A stretch of DNA of 35,032 nt from Basidiobolus meristosporus CBS 931.73. Its lineage: Eukaryota > Basidiobolomycota > Basidiobolomycetes > Basidiobolales > Basidiobolaceae. The notes under the pieces were generated by a model. It was not told the DNA's origin and did no database searches. It was given only the letters and a program-made list of their open reading frames with translations. The stretch covers positions 1 to 35,032 of the forward strand of contig MCFE01000798.1 of assembly GCA_002104905.1 (NCBI GenBank), written 5' to 3'. This document shows, in pieces, positions 27,703 to 35,032 of this stretch (positions within the stretch are counted from its first letter, which is position 1; the number at the start of each line of letters is the position of its first letter). The position numbers were made by a program, and so were the translations under genes.

Positions 27703-28953
27703 ATGTCCAAAAATCAAGAATGGAAGAATGCTGTGCAGCAAATCCTAGCCCAGCAGCAACAGCTACTCCAGATCCTTAGCCAGCAGCAACAAGCAATGAC
27801 CACCATGGCCCAAAGACTGAAAAACCCTGTCAAGAGCAACTTTAGTGTGAAGGTCAACTGGTACCATGGGAGAGTCAATGAAAATCTGGGAACTTGGCTC
27901 TTCCAGATTGAAGAAGCTTTCTAGGCTAAGGGAATAGCTTCAGAGCCCAAGTTACACTATGCAACCTCTTACCTGGCAGATGCAGCTTTACAGTGGCACC
28001 ATAACAAGATCAGCTCAGCCACCATCATGGGATGCTTGACAATCTCTACCTGGGATGAGTTTGTGTCAGAAATTAAGGATGCCTTTGAGCCCCCACACTA
28101 ACAGACAATACTAAGAAGAAAGTTGATGACACTCTGACAGAAAGGAATGGTCCAAGAGTACATCTAGGAATATAGATGTCTACTTGGGCAGATTGAAAGA
28201 ATGAAACCTCTGGATCAAGCTGAATACTCTATTGATGGGTTGAAAGAAAGAACTCATAAGGAAGTGAATTATTGAAGACCTCAGATTATTGAAGAAACCA
28301 TCAAGATTACCGTTGACTATGACTCAGCTATGTTTGGAGTAGGGAGGCCTACAGTGACTAATCAGAAAGGTTACAATCATTATGAAAGAAGACAGTCAGA
28401 AGCAGTACCAATGGAAATAGATGCTATGCAGAAGAATCCTACCTCAGAAGAATGTAAGAAGAAAGGACTTTGCTTCAATTGCCACCAGCAAGGACATATT
28501 GCAAAGTACTGCCCTCAGAGAAGAAATGGTCACCAGCCATCAAGAACCTTTAACCATTTTGAGGCCTTGGAGTATATTTACATGGAGGATGAACTTAAAG
28601 AAGACTCAGAACTCACCTTCCATATGACCAAAGAATACCTATCCCAGATGACCTCAGACTCAGGAAAGCTATTATACGTGAATGGAGTAATCAGTGAAGT
28701 ACCTGGCAGGATCATGATTGACTCAGGAGCATTGCATGAGTACATGTCAGGGCAATTTGCTTTGAAAGCTGGAATCAACTTGGAACTCACCAAATCAACT
28801 TCAGTTTCAACAGCTGATGAGAACTCTCAAATAACCAACCGTATCACTCAGCCAGTAAGGATGAGGATCAATGACTATGAAGAAGATCTACAGGCCTATA
28901 CATTTGGGAACTGCAGGTTTGACCTTGTACTTGGGAAAACCTGGCTATTTTGA
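27703..28953 (+). pseudogene. Gypsy2 gag and protease (broken)
   Basis: The frame starts MSKNQEWKNAVQQIL at 27703 with a Q-rich coiled-coil-like stretch. It continues through at least five in-frame stops: TAG 27922, TAA 28099, TGA 28135, TAG 28165 and TGA 28273. The Gag core is recognisable (WYHGRVNENLGTWLFQIEEA, ALQWHHNKI). A CCHC knuckle CFNCHQQGHIAKYC lies near 28471-28512. The protease motif IMIDSGALHEYM is near 28713-28748. The open part 28330-28953 ends FDLVLGKTWLF at a TGA. Gag and protease share one frame, unlike Gypsy1, so this family needs no frameshift here. Several stops fit C-to-T changes. Confidence 0.85.
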
Positions 28954-30229
28954 TGTAATCCATCAATCAACTGGAGAATCCATGCTACTCAGATCCAGGA
29001 GGACAACAAGTTCTATGAGCTATTAACTGCCAGACTGGATTTTAACTTGGTCAATTCCAGTGTGTGTGAGACAAGTGAGCTTAGCAAGACACAGTTCTGT
29101 AGAGCACTAAGAAAAGGCAACCAGATGTTCCTCATGGCAGTATTACCAAAGGATTCCTCTGCTCCAGTACCCCAGAAGGTCCAGAATCTTGTGATGGAAT
29201 AATCAGACGTATTTCCAGATGAGCTTGTAATCCTACCACCAGTCAGAGACATGGATCATACCATTAAAACAGGAGATAGCCCTCCAGTGAGTAAGACACC
29301 TTACAGAATGAGTCCATTGGAGTTGGAAGAGATAAATAGACAAATAGATCAGCCATGGGTGCAAGGATATATTAGACCCAGCAAGTCACCTTTGGGAAAC
29401 CAATACTTTTTGTAAAGAAGAAGGATGGAACACTTAGGATGTGCATTGACTACAGAGCCTTCAATTCAGTTACCATGACAATTGAGTACCCCATACCTTG
29501 GATTGATGAGCTTTTGGACCAACTCAATGGAGCCACTATTGTCAGCAAGATTGACCTCATGTCATGATACAACCAGATTAGGGTGAAGCCAGAAGATATC
29601 TCTAAGACAGCATTCAGGATCAGATATGGACATTATAAGTACTTAGTCATGAGTTTTGGCCTCACCAATGCTCCTGCAACATTCATGACCCTGATGCAGA
29701 CTGTCTTCCAGGAGTACTTAGACAAGTTTGTGATAATCTACCTAGATGATATATTGATATACAGCAAGACAGAAGAGGATCACTGGGTGCACATTGAAAA
29801 GGTCTTGAAGAAGCTAAGTGAGAACAAGCTTTTTGGCGAGCTACCCAGGTGTGAATTCTAGAAGGAACATGTTGAATATATGGGTCACATAGTGACTAGC
29901 ACAGGGGTGACCTTAGACCCTAAGAAGGTTGAAGTTATCAAGAATTTGAAGCAGCCCCATAGCATATCAGAACCCAGATCCTTCCTTGGAATGGTTTCCT
30001 ATTATTGGAGATTTGTCAAGTCATTTGCAAGTATTGCAGCCCCTTTAAGTGATATCCTCAGGAAAGACAATGCCTACAAGTGGGACATAGCTTGTGAGAC
30101 TGCCTTCCAGACGCTCAAGAATGAACTTGCTAAGCTGCCAAGCTTAAGAATACCAGACTTCAGAAAAGAGTTCACTCTGTGCACAGATGCTTCAGATTAT
30201 GCAATTGGTGGAGTGCTGAGCCAAGAACT
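28954..30229 (+). pseudogene. Gypsy2 reverse transcriptase and partial RNase H (broken)
   Basis: Continues pol with stops and at least one frameshift (near 29390, in [16 protein letters not shown]). Reverse transcriptase motifs: [17 protein letters not shown] (near 29418-29465), SKIDLMS followed by a TGA at 29565 where RG/SG is expected, then [12 protein letters not shown]. The catalytic motif [10 protein letters not shown] is near 29739-29768. RNase H begins FTLCTDASDYAIGGVLSQ (near 30172-30222) and is cut by the Copia2 insertion at 30229. No activity is possible. The motifs are clear enough to place it in Ty3/Gypsy. Confidence 0.88.
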
Positions 30230-30599
30230 TGTTGCAATTTAAGAAGTGATTTGGATATAAGGAACTTATCAAGAAATAGTGATAATAGTTGAACTGTTGT
30301 TTATTCATAAAGAAGCTCAGTATTTATATCTTTGTAGAAGTAATACAGCTGCAACACTAAGTAGGGAGGGTTTCTCAATATTCAGGAGCATTGTGTAACA
30401 GTTTCAGGGTTAGTACATAATGCTTGGGTAATAGTGGTAATTTGATCCTGACTATAGGGGAATAATCATAAGATCATATATCTGGAGAAAGTGGCAAAGT
30501 TAAGGCAGTAAATGAGTCCTACAGTGACTAAGACTAGCCTAGAATTGTTAAGTAAATTTTTAGCTGCTGAATGATACCAAATAGTCCAATATTTCAACA
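30230..30599 (-). repeat. Copia2 3' LTR
   Basis: 370 bp, nearly identical to 34551-34919. On the reverse strand TATAAATA lies at 30328-30321 and AATAAA at 30305-30300. The purine tract GAGGGGGAG (30608-30600) sits directly before it. The stop codon of the last pol frame (TGA at 30596-30594) lies inside the LTR. Confidence 0.95.
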
Positions 30600-31385
30600 C
30601 TCCCCCTCAACTAAATAATTTCTTAATCCCAATTTCTCTCTAAGGATCTCAAACTGTGGCCTAGCTAGTGGTTTTGTCAATATGTCTGCCACCATTTTGT
30701 CAGTTGGGCAGTAAACCAGCTCTACTAAGTTATTTTCTACAGCTTCCCTCACAAAGTGATGCTGTATATCAATGTGCTTAGTTCTGGCATGATTAGTAGG
30801 ATTTCTAGCTAATGAAATACAACTTTGATTATCCTTGTAAATACATGTTGGTTCACCTGAATTAAAACCTAAGTCTTTGAGTAATTTTTGTAGCCATATA
30901 GCCTCCTTAGTTGCTTGACATGCAGCCATATATTTGGCTTCAGTTGTAGATAGTGCCACAGTTGGTTGTTTCTTGCAATTCCAAGTAATAGCTGCACCAG
31001 CATAAAGAAATACATAGCCTGTGATAGAGCGTCTGTCAATCAGATCTCTACCCCAATCTGAATCACTATAACCATCATATTTTCGCCTATTAGCTGCTCC
31101 AGAGTATTCCAGTACCATATTTATGGTACCTTGTAGATATCTGAAAATCCGCTTAACTGCTGCAATTTGATCTGATCCATAATTCTGCATGAATTGACTG
31201 ACTATTCCAACTGCTACTGCAATATCTGGACGTGTAGACACCATCAAGTACATTAGGCTACCAACCATTGATTGATAGGGAAAGTTTTGGTCCATATTTG
31301 AGCTGTTTTCATCTATAACTGGCTGAGATTTGCTTAATTTCAGGTTATTGTCCATAGGGGTTGCTGCAGGCTTGCAATTTTCCAT
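30594..31385 (-). pseudogene. Copia2 RNase H and end of reverse transcriptase
   Basis: A 263-codon open segment on the reverse strand. It begins in the reverse-transcriptase thumb (MENCKPAATPMDNNL, SMVGSLMYLMVSTRPDIA). It contains RNase H with YSDSDWGRDLIDRRS, ALSTTEAKYMAACQATKEA and DNQSCISLARNPT, then RTKHIDIQHHFVREA and the usual C-terminus LTKPLARPQFEIL. It is separated from the rest of pol by a stop and frame changes around 31390-31550. In TTEAKYMA the expected Glu (TTEAEYMA in Copia1) is Lys, a likely inactivating change in RNase H. Confidence 0.88.
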
Positions 31386-31551
31386 TTTGAAGCGTCTAAG
31401 AATGTCCCTGATGTACTAAGACTGATTCAGCACAATTTTCTGCGTAGGTATGTCAAATTTGACCTCAATTCCAAGAAAATAGCTCAATTTTCCTAAGATC
31501 TTTCATCTCAAACTTGCTGAAGAGATCTGATTTCGTCTGTTTAAGTGCCTC

Positions 31552-32725
31552 TCAATCACTTGTAGCTATAATTAGGTCGTCCACATAAAGAACTAGGATG
31601 ATCACACCCTTTTTGAGCTGTTTCACATATATACTGTGATCTGCAGTGCTACAAGAGAACCCAATTTCCTCTAGATATGTGTCAATCTTGTTATACCATG
31701 CTCTGGGTGCCTGCTTAAGCCCATACAACAATTTTCTAAGTTTGCACACCTTATGAGGGCTTTTTGGATCGGTAAAACCTTCTGGTTGCTCCATATATAT
31801 AGTTTCTTGCAAATCCCCATTTAGAAAGGCTGTTTTGACGTCCATTTGGTGTAGATCTAGACTGTGTACAGCTGCCAGGGCTAGAACTGTCCTAATAGAG
31901 TTAAACTTGGCAACCGGAGCAAATGTTTCCTTAAAGTCTAGTCCCTGGATCTTGGAATAGCCTTTAGCTACCAATCTAGCCTTGTACTTATCAACGGCAC
32001 CATTTGAGGTTATCTTGATCTTGTAGACCCATCTACATCCTATTGGCTTTCTCGCATTTGGTAAATCTACCAGTTCCCACGTTTTTGCCTTGATCAGTGA
32101 TTGGTACTCCTCCTGCATGGCTTGTTGCCACTTAGTAGCATCTGGACCTTGCATTGCCTGTTCCAGATTCTGAGGTTTGGCACATAAGGCAAGATAAGCT
32201 TCTTCTGTAATCATTGGATGTCTGCCACCAGGATCCAGGGGCATTTCTTATTCTGGTAGATCTCCTAACTGGGATAATCTGTTCTGATCTGGAACTGGTA
32301 GAAGTATCTTCCATCTCTGGCTGGATTTGGTACGTATCTTCTTCATTTGTGTTGATTGCATCATCAGGCAGCTGGCCAATGATTTCTGTGGCTTTCTGAT
32401 CTGAATTCTCCTCAAATTCAACGTCCCTGCTCTTGATCAGCTTCTGAATTTTCGCCATCATACACTCTATACCCTTTAGTATCTTCACAATACCCAAGAA
32501 AGATCCCTTTTCTACTCTTTGGTTCCAACTTTGAGCGTTTTTTGTCAGGGATGTGATAAAAAACATCACTGCCAAAGATCCTGAGGTGCTGGAGATCTGG
32601 TTTTTTGCCTGTATATGCTTCAAAGGGTGTAGAATCACGTAGTGCTGTTGTTGGGCATCTGTTCTTGATGTATACAGCGGTAGCAACAGATTCAGCCCAA
32701 AACTTGTAGTCCATTCCCTTATCAT
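31552..32725 (-). pseudogene. Copia2 linker and reverse transcriptase (two frames)
   Basis: The linker, in one frame at 32725-32132, has [16 protein letters not shown] and IIPVRRSTRIRNAPGSW. Reverse transcriptase follows in another frame from 32244 with [73 protein letters not shown] and the catalytic LYVDDLIIATS near 31560-31590. The change of frame near 32240 is a mutation, not a programmed site; Copia1 has the same region in one frame. The intact YGLKQAPRAWY here shows what the double stop in Copia1 replaced. Confidence 0.88.
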
Positions 32726-33392
32726 GTAGCATAGATCTTCCCATCTCTACTATTGTTCTATTTGCACGTTCTGCTACTCCATTTTGCTGTGGAGTATGAG
32801 GAACTGTGGTCTGTTGAAGTATACCAGTAGACAAGCAGTATTTTGCAAACTCCTTTGAGCAGTATTCTCCTCCATTGTCACTTTGTAGTACCTTCAATTT
32901 ACACCCAGTTTGTGTTTCTGCCATGTTCTTGAAGTGCTTAAACGTCTCTAAAGCTTCATCCTTTGTTTTGAGGAAGTACACCCATGTATATCTTGTCTTG
33001 TCATCAATAAACGTAATAAAGTATCTCTTGGCTCCAAAGGACAGTGTTCTCATGGGGCCACATATGTCTGAGTGTACAATAGCCAATATTTTGGTGGTAT
33101 TAATGCCTTCTGAGCTCTTGAAACGTTGCCTAGCTTGTTTGCCATATGAACATCCCTTACAAACATTCAATTTGATCGGAATTGAGTATTTTAGGCCCAA
33201 AACAAGCTGATTTTTCACCAATTGGCTCATTTTCTGTTCCCCTATGTGTCCTAGCCTCCTATGCCACGTCTCCCAGTTGGTTTCATCAGTTTCAGCAATG
33301 TTGACATACTCAGGTACAATGATCTTGCATTGTAACTTGTATATATTGTGATCTCTGATTCCCAAAGCTAATTTTTGTCCATTTTCACTCAA
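32418..33392 (-). pseudogene. Copia2 integrase
   Basis: A 324-codon open segment on the reverse strand with a complete integrase. The zinc finger has WHRRLGHIGEQKM and CKGCSYGKQARQ. The catalytic triad is D in VHSDICGPM, D in SDNGGEYCS and E in [31 protein letters not shown] then leads to the linker. It begins MSENGQKLALGIRDHNIYKL, a region that in Copia1 continues from protease without a break. The segment is out of frame with the protease upstream. Catalytic residues are intact; the damage is in the joints between domains. Confidence 0.9.
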
Positions 33393-33730
33393 TATTGAGC
33401 AGCTCAGCTTAGTAAAAACAAATTTCAGTCCCTGAGTAGTTGCTTTACTGACTGAGAGTAGGTTCTTAGCTATTCCAGGTACATAGAGTACGTCAGTCAG
33501 TTTTGCTGTTGTTGCCCTGAGTTATCACTCATATTTAGTTGTATAGACCCACTAGCGGTAGCTTCCAATGCAGAGTTATCTCCCAGATAAACCTTTCTTA
33601 CGGGAATAGTCTTTAAGTTGCTGAACCAATCCTTTATACCACAAATATGCTGTGATGCTCCAGAGTCAATATACCATTCATTACTTTCGGTTACTTGCAC
33701 TCTCTTGTACAGTGACAAATAACTGTTCAT
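33393..33730 (-). pseudogene. Copia2 protease
   Basis: The frame 33730-33497 has SNEWYIDSGASQHICG, the aspartic protease signature, followed by VYLGDNSALEA and SGSIQLNMSDNSGQQQQN. It then runs into a stop. It overlaps the end of the gag frame by 50 bases in a different frame. Copia1 has gag and protease in one frame, so this is a frameshift mutation rather than an expression signal. Confidence 0.85.
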
Positions 33731-34514
33731 CAGTAGTTATATGGTTTGCCTGCTCTAGTTTCTGTTTTTTGTCTGCTTGTTTCTTCTTGCATTCTCTTGC
33801 CCAGTGTCCTGGCTTCTTACAGTAGTTACAGCAGCCAGGTTTTCTTTGGTTTTGTTGCTTTCCCTTCTTTTCTGTATGCCTTTCTGAACTGAATAAAGCA
33901 TTATCTTCAATTTTCTCTGCTTGATCATTACGTCTGAGTTCTTCATGGAGAAGTCTTCCTTTGACATAGTCTAAAGTCAAGTTGTCTTCTCTGCTTTCAA
34001 AAGAAAGTATGAGTGGCTCATACTTGTCTGGTAGGCTGCAAAGCAGACAGAGTATCTTTTCTTCATCATCTACACCAGCATTAATACTGTAAAGTTCTTC
34101 TGCAAGTGTCTCCATTCTGGTAATGAGTTGTAGCATGTCATCATCTGGCTTTTTTCTCATGTTGAAGAACTTTTGTTTCAAATAAAGCTTGCTTGATACT
34201 GACTTTGCTCTAAAGATCTTCTCTAAGGATTCCCATGCTGCTTTGGCAGTATTTGAGGCATGGATTTGTCCAATGAAGGAGTCTTGCACATTGATGCATA
34301 TTGCATTGAAGGCCTTTCTCTCCTTCTCTTGAAACTTCTCCACATCTTCTGCTGTTCCTTTGGGCTCAACTTCCTTTCCTGTTACTATGTTCCAAAGCTT
34401 TCTTTCCTCAAGGTGGATCTGCATCTTGATTCTCCAAAGTCTGTAGTTCTTCCCATCAAACCTCTCCTTTACAGGGAAGATGTTGGTATTGCTTTGTTTG
34501 CTGGTAGAAGTCAT
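33681..34514 (-). CDS. Copia2 gag
   Basis: 277 codons from ATG 34514 (MTSTSKQSNTNIFPVKERFD). The N-terminus has the Copia Gag DUF4219-like motif FDGKNYRLWRIKM. The middle is the UBN2-type Gag region with FNAICINVQDSF, AKAAWESLEKIFRAKS and YVKGRLLHEELRR. A CCHC zinc knuckle CNYCKKPGHWAREC lies near 33826-33785. The frame passes THITTDEQLFVTVQE and ends after the point where protease should follow. It is otherwise uninterrupted. It resembles Copia1 gag in order of motifs but differs at most positions, so the two families are distinct. Confidence 0.9.
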   Translation of the reverse strand: MTSTSKQSNTNIFPVKERFDGKNYRLWRIKMQIHLEERKLWNIVTGKEVEPKGTAEDVEKFQEKERKAFNAICINVQDSFIGQIHASNTAKAAWESLEKIFRAKSVSSKLYLKQKFFNMRKKPDDDMLQLITRMETLAEELYSINAGVDDEEKILCLLCSLPDKYEPLILSFESREDNLTLDYVKGRLLHEELRRNDQAEKIEDNALFSSERHTEKKGKQQNQRKPGCCNYCKKPGHWARECKKKQADKKQKLEQANHITTDEQLFVTVQESASNRK

Positions 34515-34537
34515 CTTTAGAATAGATTAAGGCAATT

Positions 34538-34550
34538 GGGGCTCATAACC
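34538..34550 (-). other. Copia2 primer-binding site, half-tRNA-Met type
   Basis: In element orientation GGTTATGAGCCCC directly follows the 5' LTR. It is identical to the Copia1 site and complementary to the anticodon arm of a yeast-type initiator tRNA-Met. Here the ATG inside the site is not in frame with gag, because a TAA follows before the gag start. Confidence 0.85.
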
Positions 34551-34919
34551 TGTTGCAATTTAAGAAGTGATTTGGATATAAGGAACTTATCAAGAAATAG
34601 TGATAATAGTTGAACTGTTGTTTATTCATAAAGAAGCTCAGTATTTATACCTTTGTAGAAGTAATACAGCTGCAACACTAAGTAGGGAGGGTTTCTCAAT
34701 ATTCAGGAGCATTCTGTAACAGTTTCAGGGTTAGTACATAATGTTTGGTAATAGTGCTAATTTGATCCTGACTATAGGGGAATAATCATAAGATCATATA
34801 TCTGGAGAAAGTGGCAAAGTTAAGGCAGTAAATGAGTCCTACAGTGACTAAGACTAGCCTAGAATTGTTAAGTAAATTTTTAGCTGCTGAATGATACCAA
34901 ATAGTCCAATATTTCAACA
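34551..34919 (-). repeat. Copia2 5' LTR
   Basis: 369 bp, the promoter-bearing copy. It differs from 30230-30599 by about 4 substitutions and a 1-bp indel. The duplicated GAACT follows at 34920-34924. Confidence 0.95.
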
Positions 34920-34932
34920 GAACTAAGATTGG

Positions 34933-35032
34933 CCTAGCCTATTACCAAAGTACTTGGAGGACCAAGCCATTCCTAATGAGGTGGATGAAGAGATAAAGAA
35001 GATAATCCGGGATGAAGCCAGCAAATTTGTTG
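34933..35032 (+). pseudogene. Gypsy2 pol, linker between RNase H and integrase (partial)
   Basis: After the Copia2 target duplication the forward strand reads PSLLPKYLEDQAIPNEVDEE then IKKIIRDEASKFV to the window end. This fits the linker that precedes the integrase zinc finger in Ty3/Gypsy pol. The upstream flank stops early in RNase H (GGVLSQ), so roughly a hundred or more codons are missing between the two flanks and were probably deleted before Copia2 arrived. A stop (TAA at 34922) lies in this frame just upstream. Confidence 0.6.

Larger units (their letters stand above)
30230..34919 (-). mobile_element. Copia2: complete but frameshifted Ty1/Copia LTR retrotransposon
   Basis: A 4.7-kb reverse-strand element flanked by the 5-bp duplication GAACT (30225-30229 and 34920-34924), with LTRs of about 370 bp ending TGTTGAAA...TTGCAACA in element orientation. 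The LTRs differ by about 4 substitutions and 1 indel by eye, so the insertion is recent. Yet gag-pol has several frameshifts, suggesting that it was copied from, or mobilised as, an already defective template. It belongs to a different family from Copia1 but shares the same half-tRNA primer site. Confidence 0.95.
27276..35032 (+). mobile_element. Gypsy2: decayed Ty3/Gypsy element, interrupted by Copia2, open at window end
   Basis: A forward LTR retrotransposon distinct from Gypsy1. The 5' LTR is at 27276-27644, followed by a primer site, then gag-protease and reverse transcriptase/RNase H in one frame with many stops. Copia2 lies inside it (30230-34919 plus one GAACT). Pol resumes at 34925 and runs off the window, so the 3' LTR and integrase are not seen. 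The left flank 27271-27275 (GTTAT) would be one copy of its target duplication. Confidence 0.85.

Noticed and set aside
33497-33730. Programmed frameshift between Copia2 gag and protease
   Set aside because: Copia1 has gag and protease in one frame, other frame changes occur further along Copia2, and I saw no slippery heptamer with a stem at the overlap.
1-35032. CRISPR arrays, operons or a bacterial defence system
   Set aside because: No regularly spaced direct repeats are present, and all recognisable proteins are eukaryotic transposon proteins.

Overview
The window reads as a nest of transposable elements with no host gene I can support. The most likely source is a filamentous fungus with a repeat-rich, AT-rich genome. 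Pointers are a chromodomain-bearing Ty3/Gypsy element (chromovirus), fragments resembling the mostly fungal Plavaka/KDZ-type DNA transposons, a PIF/Harbinger-like transposase, and two Copia elements whose primer site is complementary to the anticodon arm of a yeast-type initiator tRNA-Met. I cannot name the species.

Layout. 1-1445: a reverse-strand Copia remnant, with a piece of LTR fused to a decayed internal region. 1446-2237 and 8138-9565: one copy (A) of an unrecognised ORF-bearing repeat, here called R1, split by a complete reverse-strand chromovirus, Gypsy1 (2238-8137, 5-bp target duplication GCTGT). Gypsy1 keeps gag, pol and nearly identical LTRs and is broken by only one nonsense codon. 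9590-10868 and 10869-17284: two Plavaka-like transposon fragments lying tail to tail. The second is interrupted by a complete forward Copia1 (12276-16959, duplication GGTAC). 17287-18354: the end and transposase of a PIF/Harbinger-like element on the reverse strand. 18714-21269: an unrecognised broken ORF, a second Gypsy-type LTR and leader remnant, and more unassigned sequence. 21270-21798: a solo Gypsy1 LTR (duplication GCTAT). 22331-24772: R1 copy B, joined to a Harbinger remnant ending at 25330. 25460-25805: an old solo Copia1 LTR. 25985-27275: R1 copy D. 27276 to the end: a decayed forward Gypsy2, interrupted in its RNase H region by a complete reverse Copia2 (30230-34919, duplication GAACT).

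The insertions give a relative order. R1 and Plavaka-like copies are oldest, Gypsy2 entered R1 copy D, and Copia2 then entered Gypsy2. Separately, Gypsy1 entered R1 copy A and Copia1 entered a Plavaka-like copy. Gypsy1 and Copia2 LTR pairs differ at about 1% of positions by eye; Copia1 at about 2%.

The most informative signals are the RNA-level controls in Gypsy1. It has a textbook -1 frameshift cassette between gag and pol: an in-phase GGGAAAC heptamer, a 6-nt spacer and an 11-bp perfect hairpin whose loop holds the gag stop. Its primer-binding site is an 11-nt perfect complement of the predicted 5' end of its own RNA, the arrangement used for self-priming by Tf1/sushi-type elements. Both Copia elements instead carry a half-tRNA primer site directly after the LTR. 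R1, present three times and carrying a protein I do not recognise, is the best candidate here for something undescribed.
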